From NCBI GenBank assembly GCA_947631895.1, contig CANRMU010000022.1:1-11716 (forward strand): a DNA stretch of 11,716 nt, written 5' to 3'. Both the position numbers and the translations under genes were made by a program. A model generated the notes under the pieces. The model searched no databases and had not been told where the DNA came from. It saw only the letters and a list, made by a program, of their open reading frames with translations. Every line of letters starts with the position of its first letter. The stretch's first letter is position 1. Positions 1-5,648 of the stretch are shown here, one piece after another. Source of the stretch: an uncultured Bacilli bacterium (GTDB taxonomy: Bacteria; Bacillota_I; Bacilli_A; RF39; UBA660).

Positions 1-12
1 CGAACGGATTGA

Positions 13-51
13 TTATATATGTTAAGTTCAAACTATAAAAGTTCGAACAGA
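13..51. repeat. Left direct repeat, candidate attachment site (attL)
   Basis: This stretch matches 8071-8110 at about 34 of 40 positions, including 12 identical bases in a row (34-45). It contains an inverted repeat, GTTCAAAC (26-33) and GTTCGAAC (41-48), around a 7-bp centre. The match continues after 8 unrelated bases with TGGAGC (60-65), which at the other copy is the discriminator end of the tRNA-Gly gene plus its CCA. No tRNA body follows here, so this looks like the tail of a tRNA-like site left at the far end of an insertion. The crossover point itself cannot be seen. Confidence 0.5.
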
Positions 52-92
52 AACGTCATTGGAGCGGTTGGGAAAGTTATTTCAAACTTTTT

Positions 93-106
93 AAGTACCA
101 ATTTCT
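93..106. repeat. Short left repeat matching 8043-8056
   Basis: The 14 bases AAGTACCAATTTCT match 8043-8056 at 13 of 14 positions in the same orientation. This copy lies inside the left 39-bp repeat and its partner lies inside the right one. It may be an alternative crossover site, a recombinase arm site, or part of the terminator sequence at the right copy. Confidence 0.35.
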
Positions 107-171
107 AATATTATTTTAATATATAATTTATATTTTTTCCACTATAAATTTCATAATTATAGCAAAAAATT

Positions 172-1269
172 TTAATCATTTATTTTATTATTAATCGTCT
201 TAGCAATTTTTCCCCACATAGCAGTATTATTTGTTACTAATCTTTCAACATAATGTTTATGTTCTTTATATGCTTCTTCTTTTGAAACCAATTCAAAATT
301 TCCCATTTTATCAAATGAAGCTGATTCCAAAGCGTGGTCACTTAAAATATTATCATTTAAAAGACTACTATTTTTTATATATTTAACGTTATTCTCATAC
401 AAATCATACTTTTTTAAATTCGATACCCAATCTCCACCTATTATATAGCAATTAAATTTGTCAGAGTTATTAAAAGCATTTATTTTATCTATAGAAGTAA
501 ACAACTCTTGTGATACTGGTGTTGGATTTATTACAAAAACTTTTTTTATATTATCAAAATTTTCTAAATAGATGTGTTCTACTAAATTTCCACCCAAAGA
601 ATGCCCATATAAATAGATATTTTCATTTTTATATTTTGAATAAAATTGTTTAGCTTGTTCAATTTGATTACTATTATCAGTTATATATTCATTAATATCC
701 GTTAAAGAATCTTTTACTAAATTTTTTACATTAGATACGTCAGTACCACGAATAGTTATTCCAATATTATCTTCATTATCTTTAAAAGCTATTGCAAAAA
801 AGCCACTTTCATTATCACTTTTAATATCAATAATTTCAATATCTCCCAATTCATTTGTAACTAACATATTTACTATATCTTTTTGTGTTGTTTTTATACC
901 AGTAATAAATTTAGCCATATCCCCAAGATATATCTCATTTTCATTTGATAGTATTTTTATTAAATCCGAAATAGTTACTTTTTGTGTCTTTTTTAATATA
1001 TTAAACTTTTCAATATTTACATCAAGATATGCTAATTGAGTGAATAATATTTCTTGATAATTATTAATTTTATTTATAATTGTATTTGTGCTAAAATCGA
1101 TTGTTTCGATATTATTTGCATTTTCATTTTTATAATACGATGTTTCAATCTCTTGATTTTTAATATTTTTGTAAATGGTTTTTGTGCTTTCTTTATTACC
1201 ATTTGTTGGCAAGCAAATATTTTCAATTATACTATTTTCCAAATTAATATTTGTTTTAATTTTATTCAT
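172..1269 (-). CDS. Lipase-fold (DUF2974/Mbeg1-like) alpha/beta hydrolase, possible effector
   Basis: This is a predicted serine hydrolase of 365 residues. The nucleophile elbow GHSLGG is at 222-227 (Ser224), preceded by a strand ending in ITIRGTD (171-177), the pattern of class-3 lipases and Mbeg1-like proteins. Asp280 in IIGGDW and His312 in SDHALES complete a plausible catalytic triad. The hydrolase-like part starts near residue 71 (QEILFTQLAYLDV); the first 70 residues are polar, match nothing I recognise, and contain no signal peptide or membrane segment. Translation starts at ATG 1269 after AAGG, 15 bp past the small SUKH-like gene, so the two form one operon. The substrate is unknown; lipid or ester hydrolysis is inferred. 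Cargo with toxin or effector function is a hypothesis from the neighbour. No clear terminator follows it. Confidence 0.75.
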   Translation of the reverse strand: MNKIKTNINLENSIIENICLPTNGNKESTKTIYKNIKNQEIETSYYKNENANNIETIDFSTNTIINKINNYQEILFTQLAYLDVNIEKFNILKKTQKVTISDLIKILSNENEIYLGDMAKFITGIKTTQKDIVNMLVTNELGDIEIIDIKSDNESGFFAIAFKDNEDNIGITIRGTDVSNVKNLVKDSLTDINEYITDNSNQIEQAKQFYSKYKNENIYLYGHSLGGNLVEHIYLENFDNIKKVFVINPTPVSQELFTSIDKINAFNNSDKFNCYIIGGDWVSNLKKYDLYENNVKYIKNSSLLNDNILSDHALESASFDKMGNFELVSKEEAYKEHKHYVERLVTNNTAMWGKIAKTINNKIND

Positions 1270-1284
1270 TTATCTTTGCCTTTA

Positions 1285-1590
1285 TTAATCTTCTTTTGGT
1301 AATAAATTTAGATAGTTTTCTATAGTGTTTGTCTTTCCAAAAACTGTTTCATCAACAATATTTATTTTTTCAAAAACATCTTCAGTTATATTATATATAA
1401 GAAAATTATTATCATATAAATCTATTAATGGTATGATATTATCCATTTCTACACTTAATTCTTCTTTGTAATTTAAAATTTCTTCCTTTGATAATAATCT
1501 CATTTCGTTAGATAAGAATACAGGTTCTTCCTTAACATATTTTAAAATTTCTTGTAATTCCTTATTATTTATACTTGAATATTTGTCCAT
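1285..1590 (-). CDS. Small SUKH/SMI1-KNR4-like protein, possible immunity partner
   Basis: The protein is 101 residues long and acidic, with no signal peptide or membrane segment. Residues 30-80 (MRLLSKEEI, then IIPLIDLYDNNFLIYNI, then KINIVDE) resemble the second half of SUKH/SMI1-KNR4 proteins, a superfamily rich in toxin-immunity members; the usual N-terminal half is short or missing, so the assignment is tentative. An upstream in-frame ATG at 1614 is rejected because AAAGGAGAG lies between it and ATG 1590 at normal spacing. A strong promoter (1621-1649) precedes it, and the lipase-like gene follows after 15 bp. Immunity to the lipase is inferred from pairing and fold resemblance only; a simple regulatory or unrelated role remains possible. 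Confidence 0.5.
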   Translation of the reverse strand: MDKYSSINNKELQEILKYVKEEPVFLSNEMRLLSKEEILNYKEELSVEMDNIIPLIDLYDNNFLIYNITEDVFEKINIVDETVFGKTNTIENYLNLLPKED

Positions 1591-1620
1591 AAAAATCTCT
1601 CCTTTAAATTTCATATTTGC

Positions 1621-1649
1621 ATTATATCACGTAATTTGCTAATAAGTAA
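1621..1649 (-). promoter_or_regulatory. Sigma-70-type promoter of the SUKH-like/lipase operon
   Basis: On the minus strand TTACTT (1644-1649) and TATAAT (1621-1626) are 17 bp apart, and TGA directly precedes the -10 box (extended -10). Transcription would start near 1614, about 24 bases before the chosen ATG. The two-gene cargo operon can thus be expressed apart from the XRE gene upstream. Confidence 0.65.
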
Positions 1650-1655
1650 ATATAT

Positions 1656-1692
1656 TTATGTATCTTTAATAAGCTATTTTAATAATACATAA
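1656..1692 (-). terminator. Weak hairpin after the tandem-HTH gene
   Basis: TTATGTAT (1656-1663) and ATACATAA (1685-1692) form a perfect 8-bp AT-only stem just after the stop codon of the XRE gene. There is no good uridine run, so it is at best a weak terminator. Confidence 0.3.
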
Positions 1693-1693
1693 A

Positions 1694-2125
1694 TCACTTT
1701 CTTCCACATATCCAATCAGCAGAATAGTTATACTTTTTTACTAAAGAAAATAGACTAGAAGTTGTAATTAAAGTTTTTCCATTTTCATAAGCCCACCAAG
1801 TAGATTGATTTATTCCTATACTTGAGGCTATTTTTGTTTGAGATAATTGTAATTTTTGTCTTAATTCTTTTAATCTTTTTCCAACATATTCTTTATTTAT
1901 TTCTTTATTAAATTTAGTTCTCTCAATTTCTTTTGATAAACCTAAAATATAATCTATTGAAGTTTTATAATAATTAGCAATTAAAAATAATTTATTTAAT
2001 GGGATTGTATCACTACCACATTCCCAAGAAGCATAAGTACCACGTTTAACTTTTAATATATCGGCAAGCTCTTGTTGAGTTTGTTCATTTTTTTCTCTTA
2101 TCTTTTTTAATAAAACAATTTCCAT
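1694..2125 (-). CDS. XRE-family regulator with two tandem HTH domains
   Basis: This 143-residue cytoplasmic DNA-binding protein has two Cro/C1-type helix-turn-helix units. The first spans about residues 5-62 (TQQELADILKVKRGTYASWE, ending SIDYILGL) and the second about 82-141 (SQTKIASSIGINQSTWWAYE, ending SADWICGR). Such proteins normally have one HTH and bind palindromes as dimers; a tandem pair could bind as a monomer. ATG 2125 follows GGTGA at close spacing. It sits upstream of the cargo operon on the same strand but that operon has its own promoter, so a repressor role on it is plausible. The stop codon is TGA. Targets are not visible with certainty. Confidence 0.8.
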   Translation of the reverse strand: MEIVLLKKIREKNEQTQQELADILKVKRGTYASWECGSDTIPLNKLFLIANYYKTSIDYILGLSKEIERTKFNKEINKEYVGKRLKELRQKLQLSQTKIASSIGINQSTWWAYENGKTLITTSSLFSLVKKYNYSADWICGRK

Positions 2126-2208
2126 TTTTTTTCACCAACTTTATTTTCTCAAAGAAACTTAGTGATTTTTTAAAGTGCAGTTGCATACGATAATATATTT
2201 TGTTATAC

Positions 2209-2237
2209 TTAAAAAGTAGTAAAATATCTTACTACTT
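2209..2237 (-). terminator. Intrinsic terminator of the single-HTH XRE gene
   Basis: AAGTAGTAA (2214-2222) and TTACTACTT (2229-2237) form a perfect 9-bp stem with a 6-base loop. On the minus strand it is followed by five uridines. The stem overlaps the stop codon of the gene it ends. Confidence 0.7.
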
Positions 2238-2481
2238 ATTGCATATCTACTCTACGAGGTAATTTAGTATCTGTTGGTTCTAAAAATAATTCAAATGGTT
2301 TTATATTTAATACTTTGGTTATTTTTTCTATTACATCAAAATCAGCACTATGTTTTCCACGTTCCAATCTTCCAAGATAATTTACACTTACACCTACTTG
2401 CTCAGCCAATTTTGCTTGTGTTAAACATTTTGCATATCTATAGTATTTAAGATTTTTTCCAAATGTATGTTTTAAATCCAT
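2236..2481 (-). CDS. XRE-family transcriptional regulator
   Basis: This is an 81-residue single-domain regulator. A Cro/C1-type HTH covers about residues 7-64, with the recognition region TQAKLAEQVGVSVNYLGRLE at 21-40 and the typical tail KPFELFLEP. A GTG at 2490 is in frame, but it is part of the ribosome binding site AGAAAGG, so ATG 2481 (8 bases further on) is the likely start. It is divergent from the plus-strand pair that begins at 2576, and two inverted repeats lie in the shared 94-bp gap, one across its own ribosome binding site; autoregulation together with control of the divergent operon is the natural reading. A terminator follows directly. Confidence 0.85.
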   Translation of the reverse strand: MDLKHTFGKNLKYYRYAKCLTQAKLAEQVGVSVNYLGRLERGKHSADFDVIEKITKVLNIKPFELFLEPTDTKLPRRVDMQ

Positions 2482-2482
2482 T

Positions 2483-2510
2483 CGTATCACCTTTCTATTA
2501 CTATGATACG
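2483..2510. promoter_or_regulatory. Inverted repeat CGTATCA/TGATACG, candidate XRE operator
   Basis: CGTATCA (2483-2489) and TGATACG (2504-2510) are a perfect 7-bp inverted repeat with a 14-bp centre. It spans the ribosome binding site of the single-HTH regulator, as expected of an autoregulatory operator. Confidence 0.45.
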
Positions 2511-2517
2511 TTTTTTA

Positions 2518-2531
2518 TTTAGCATACTAAA
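2518..2531. promoter_or_regulatory. Inverted repeat TTTAG/CTAAA, second candidate operator
   Basis: TTTAGCATACTAAA is a 5-bp inverted repeat with a 4-bp centre, midway between the divergent regulator and plus-strand operon. Its position fits an operator that controls both directions; binding is inferred. Confidence 0.35.
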
Positions 2532-2575
2532 CAACCTTAAAGGTATGTAAGTCGACCTTAGGAGGCTTCTTTAAA

Positions 2576-2806
2576 ATGAATGATGATTTTAGTTTATATC
2601 TAAAAATTTTAGCTAATCAAATTGAAATTTATAAAAATCAAATCAATGTTTTAGAATTTTCTAAACCTATGTTTTTTCAAAAGAAAAAATTAAAAGATTA
2701 TCTTTTAAAAAAAGAATATTATGAACAAAAAATTTTTGAAACTTATTTGAAAATGAATGATGAAGTTAATTATATGTTAGATTTAGAAAGTAAAATGAAA
2801 GGATAG
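2576..2806 (+). CDS. Small unknown protein, predicted helical
   Basis: This protein of 76 residues is not recognised. It is lysine- and glutamate-rich with heptad-like spacing of Leu, Ile and Tyr, so it is probably helical and may form a coiled coil. No signal peptide or membrane segment is seen. The start is well set by AGGAGG 10 bases upstream of ATG 2576. It is divergent from the single-HTH regulator and is followed after 4 bases by a second unknown gene, so the two form an operon. The gene pair is the only plus-strand unit of the element. A regulated accessory or transfer role is possible, but nothing in the sequence settles it. Confidence 0.75.
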   Translation: MNDDFSLYLKILANQIEIYKNQINVLEFSKPMFFQKKKLKDYLLKKEYYEQKIFETYLKMNDEVNYMLDLESKMKG

Positions 2807-2810
2807 AAAT

Positions 2811-3509
2811 ATGACTATTGAAAGCAAGAAAGAATTATTAAAATATATTGTATTAAATGAAAGTTTTATTAATGACAAAGCAATAATTTATAGTTTATTA
2901 TTAAGAAATTATTTTGATGAAAGTATAAGTAAAATTAGTGATGAATCATTTATAATTAAAATTGAAAATAACAATGAAATATCTGCTAAACAATTTATTT
3001 ATTCATTAAATAAATTCATTGTTACTATTAAAAAATATTTTTTCAATGTTTACAATTTAAATATATTAATTGATAAAATTATTGAACCAAATATTATAAA
3101 AATAAATAATTATTTATGTTCAAAAAATCTTTCAGAAAATGAACAAAATGAAATTATCTACAAAATTTTAATATCAAATTTTATTGAAAACATCAAATAC
3201 ATTCCTTCAATTAAAATTTTTTTAACTGAACAAAAAATTCCTATAAAAAATGTTAATGATTATAATTTAAATGAAAGTTATAAAATATTAATTCTTTTAT
3301 CGGATTTAGTATTCTGTCAAAGAGGATTAAAATATTATGATTGTATTTTTGAAAACATAAATCTACGAATAAAAAGTTATGAATCTTTAAATCAAAATAA
3401 AAGACAAGAAAAATATAAAGAAAAATTTTTGCCATCAATTACTCAAAATTATGATTATTTATTTGAATCTTACCAAAATAAAAAGAAGTATTTAAAATAC
3501 TTTCATTAA
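2811..3509 (+). CDS. Unknown cytoplasmic protein in plus-strand operon
   Basis: This protein of 232 residues matches no family I recognise. It is rich in Ile, Asn, Lys and Tyr, mostly helical by appearance, and has no signal peptide, membrane segment, metal-binding cluster or nucleotide-binding motif that I can see. The tail is basic (KKKYLKYFH). Its ATG lies 4 bases after the stop of the preceding gene, so translation is probably coupled, and it ends at a terminator shared with the convergent relaxase gene. It could be a replication or mobilization accessory, a regulator or an anti-phage or anti-plasmid factor; the sequence does not choose. Confidence 0.75.
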   Translation: MTIESKKELLKYIVLNESFINDKAIIYSLLLRNYFDESISKISDESFIIKIENNNEISAKQFIYSLNKFIVTIKKYFFNVYNLNILIDKIIEPNIIKINNYLCSKNLSENEQNEIIYKILISNFIENIKYIPSIKIFLTEQKIPIKNVNDYNLNESYKILILLSDLVFCQRGLKYYDCIFENINLRIKSYESLNQNKRQEKYKEKFLPSITQNYDYLFESYQNKKKYLKYFH

Positions 3510-3520
3510 TAATTCATCTA

Positions 3521-3561
3521 AAAAAGGGCTGATATACTTTAAGTAAATTTCAGCTCTTTTA
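3521..3561. terminator. Bidirectional terminator between convergent genes
   Basis: AAAAGGGCTGA (3522-3532) and TCAGCTCTTTT (3550-3560) pair over 11 positions with one wobble around a 17-base loop. A uridine run follows the stem on both strands. The relaxase stop codon lies inside the right arm, and the plus-strand operon ends 12 bases before the left arm. Confidence 0.75.
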
Positions 3562-4905
3562 TAATTCAAAATCATCATTTTTATTCTTCTTTTTACTTTT
3601 ATTTTGAATGGTATTTATATCATTATCATTAATAATATCTTCGTTATATAATTCATTTATAAAGTTATCATATTTATCACTAGAAAAAAATTTGTCTTGC
3701 AAAAATTTTATAAATCTTTGCCACAAATCTTTAAAGTAGTTTAATGTATCTTGAAGAATTGATACTTTATCTTCTAATTCATCTACTTTATCATTAGCAT
3801 AATATAATTCTTCTTTTAAATCTTCAATTTTTTTATCACGATTATTAATTTTTTGTTGCAAATTTTTAACTTCGCTAGAATGATTTTTTAAATCTTCTTC
3901 GTATTTTTCTAATATTGTGGTTAAATCATTTGTAGATTTTAAATTAGCTGTTGTTTCATTAGTTAATTTTATATAATCTTTAATTTCTATTATATCTTCA
4001 TTAGATATGGAATAATTATTTTTATTTAGTTTGTTTTGTTTTAAATTATCAATAATTTCCGTAATTTGACTAGATCTATTTTGCAAATTATTAGCTTTAT
4101 CATTTAATTCATCAAGTCTTTTTTTATTTTTTTCTTTTTCCTTTTTTAATTCTCTATAATTAATCATATTTTTAACATTTATATCTTGGTTACGACCTTC
4201 TTCTTTATTTTTAAGAGTATAATTCAAATTATAATGTTTATTAAAAGAATTAATACAACATTCTCTCATTTTGTCTTGTATATTTCTTAAACTATCGGTA
4301 GTAAAAACGTCACTTTTTCCAACTTGCACTTCCATACCATTTTTCATTCCTGTTTTAAATGGAACACCTATAATATGTAAATGTGGACTTGATTCATCAA
4401 AATGAATTGTTGCATTAGCTATTTTAAAATTAGGTACAATGCGTTCTAAATCTATAATTTGTTCTTTGTAAACATTAGTCATTTTCTTTATAAATCTTTC
4501 ATCTTTATTAAACCAAAAATCTATGTCACCTAATTCAATAATAATTTCACAAGCTAAATCTCTTTTATTATCATTTGAAATATGATTAAAATAATTTTCT
4601 ATCTTTCTATCATTTCGTTTTTGTTTTTCATTATATTTAATTCTTGCATTTTCAAATAATTCTAAATATAAATTTTTGGTATCTTCCACAACAGAAGAAG
4701 TTCCTTTAATTGTGCAAATCAATTCTTGGTTATCATCATATTTTCGTAAATTATGTCTATCAGCTTTTGATAATTGTTGATGATTTTGAATTGCATTATT
4801 GCTAAATGAAGTAGAATTATTGTCACTTTTTTTAGCATATTGTCTAGCACGTTTTGTTTTATTTTTATCATTACTTAAATGTAAAGAATAAGATAATTCT
4901 TTCAT
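3559..4905 (-). CDS. MobV/Pre-type relaxase (plasmid mobilization protein)
   Basis: This relaxase of 448 residues would nick one strand at the transfer origin and start mobilization. The N-terminal motif RHNLR (50-54) matches the conserved HNxR element of Mob_Pre proteins, and HFDESSPHLHIIGVP (168-182) is the metal-binding motif, with His168, His175 and His177 as the expected ligands and the acidic pair Asp170/Glu171 between. From about residue 245 to 395 the protein is strongly coiled-coil, then a short basic and acidic tail follows; this is the usual architecture of the family and the usual length of 400-500 residues. ATG 4905 follows AAGGGGG. A small gene lies 24 bp upstream and the likely transfer origin 260 bp or more upstream on the same strand. 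Confidence 0.9.
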   Translation of the reverse strand: MKELSYSLHLSNDKNKTKRARQYAKKSDNNSTSFSNNAIQNHQQLSKADRHNLRKYDDNQELICTIKGTSSVVEDTKNLYLELFENARIKYNEKQKRNDRKIENYFNHISNDNKRDLACEIIIELGDIDFWFNKDERFIKKMTNVYKEQIIDLERIVPNFKIANATIHFDESSPHLHIIGVPFKTGMKNGMEVQVGKSDVFTTDSLRNIQDKMRECCINSFNKHYNLNYTLKNKEEGRNQDINVKNMINYRELKKEKEKNKKRLDELNDKANNLQNRSSQITEIIDNLKQNKLNKNNYSISNEDIIEIKDYIKLTNETTANLKSTNDLTTILEKYEEDLKNHSSEVKNLQQKINNRDKKIEDLKEELYYANDKVDELEDKVSILQDTLNYFKDLWQRFIKFLQDKFFSSDKYDNFINELYNEDIINDNDINTIQNKSKKKNKNDDFEL

Positions 4906-4929
4906 AAAATATAACCCCCTTAATTATAA

Positions 4930-5139
4930 TTACTGTTCATCAAAATATTCTTTTGCTTTTTCAAATGTTTCAAAAAAATTTAAATTCATCATTGTTCCCA
5001 TTTCATCAATATAGTTACATACAATGAAATGATTAAAACATTTTTCCACATAAACTAAATAATAATTATCTTTCTCATCTATCAAGTAACATTTGCCATA
5101 TTGTAAATTTATAAATTCTTTTTTATATTCAAAATTCAT
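4930..5139 (-). CDS. Small unknown protein upstream of relaxase
   Basis: This 69-residue protein is not recognised. It has a beta-rich look (YLIDEKDNYYLVYVEKCF, then FIVCNYIDEMG) and an acidic helical tail (ETFEKAKEYFDEQ), with no signal peptide or membrane segment. The ribosome binding site AAGGAGG stands 8 bases before ATG 5139. It is separated by 24 bp from the relaxase gene and lies directly downstream of the candidate transfer origin, so it is probably cotranscribed with the relaxase. A mobilization accessory or regulator that binds the origin is a reasonable but untested guess. Confidence 0.7.
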   Translation of the reverse strand: MNFEYKKEFINLQYGKCYLIDEKDNYYLVYVEKCFNHFIVCNYIDEMGTMMNLNFFETFEKAKEYFDEQ

Positions 5140-5164
5140 TTTATTTTTCCTCCTTAATTCAATT

Positions 5165-5290
5165 TAGAGCCTACTTTTAGTAGGACAATTTTGCTTTGTC
5201 AAAATCTCTAACCCCCTATATATTTTGACAACACTAATCGTTTATATCAAAATATGGGGGCTAAGGTTTAAGCAACCTTAGAAACTGCTG
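5165..5290. other. Candidate transfer origin (oriT) upstream of the relaxase operon
   Basis: Four inverted repeats are packed here: CCTAC/GTAGG (5170-5184); GACAA/TTGTC or ATTTTG/CAAAAT (5184-5205); CCCCC plus ATATTTTGA (5212-5228) against TCAAAATATGGGGG (5247-5260) with a 3-base bulge; and the perfect CTAAGGTT/AACCTTAG (5261-5281). On the minus strand, the loop of the third carries TAGTGTTG beside the arm, similar to the TAGTGTG/TTA nick region recalled for MobV plasmids such as pMV158. The strand and position relative to the mob gene fit. The nick site is a guess by resemblance. Confidence 0.5.
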
Positions 5291-5580
5291 TCTTATTTGT
5301 TATATTCCAAAACTACGTAATGGAATAAAACTTCATAAGACTTTGATAAAATAACAAGCACTGCTTTTTATTTTATCTTATAAAAATTATTCGTCCTTTT
5401 ACAAACTAACGTAAGTAAAAGTTCTTATAATTTTATTTAACAAACTATCGCCACTTTCATTGTCTTACGACAACAAAACGTGCCACGTTTGTTATAACTT
5501 TTTTTAGAAAAAAGTTAGCAAAAAATCTTTTTGGCAGATAACATCAAAAGCAAAAAAATGTTTTTGTTTTTGATATTTTT
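5291..5580. repeat. Non-coding block dense in inverted repeats
   Basis: No gene is seen. Successive inverted repeats are TATTCCA/TGGAATA (5303-5327), GATAAAATAA/TTATTTTATC (5345-5377), CTTTTAC/GTAAAAG (5396-5421), TTGTC/GACAA (5460-5473), AACGTG/CACGTT (5477-5489), TAACTTTTTT/AAAAAAGTTA (5495-5517), and ATCAAAA plus CAAAAA against TTTTTG plus TTTTGAT (5543-5574). ACAAACTAACG and ACAAACTATCG recur as short direct repeats near 5401 and 5440. The block joins the candidate oriT and may hold further transfer sites, a single-strand origin, or protein-binding sites; the last stem is followed by a thymine run on the plus strand. Confidence 0.55.
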
Positions 5581-5598
5581 CCATTATATTATTGATTG

Positions 5599-5648
5599 AT
5601 GTTAGTCAAGAATCAAGACAAGCAACTATCGTTGTTCTTGACTAACAT
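5599..5648. repeat. 14-bp perfect inverted repeat at the end of the recombinase gene
   Basis: ATGTTAGTCAAGAA (5599-5612) and TTCTTGACTAACAT (5635-5648) are perfect complements. The right arm codes the residues before the recombinase C-terminus (VSQE) and the stop codon lies in the loop. As minus-strand RNA it would fold into a stable stem without a uridine run, so it could protect the 3' end, act as a weak terminator, or be a binding site. Confidence 0.5.

Noticed and set aside
60..135. A second complete tRNA gene at the left repeat
   Set aside because: Only the last bases look tRNA-like; there is no T loop, anticodon arm or matching 5' acceptor strand in the following 80 bases.
172..1269. 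LPTNG near residue 20 of the lipase-like protein as a sortase signal
   Set aside because: Sortase signals lie at the C-terminus before a membrane segment; this one is at the N-terminus and no signal peptide or membrane segment exists.
1694..2125. Recoding of TGA as tryptophan, as in some Mycoplasmatota
   Set aside because: TGG codes all visible tryptophans, and the XRE gene ends at TGA where its domain naturally ends.
3253..3438. Minus-strand open frame inside the 232-residue gene
   Set aside because: It is a shadow of a well-supported plus-strand gene and has no ribosome binding site.
5165..5580. CRISPR array in the repeat-rich gap
   Set aside because: The repeats are inverted and unlike one another, with no regular direct repeat and spacer pattern and no cas genes.
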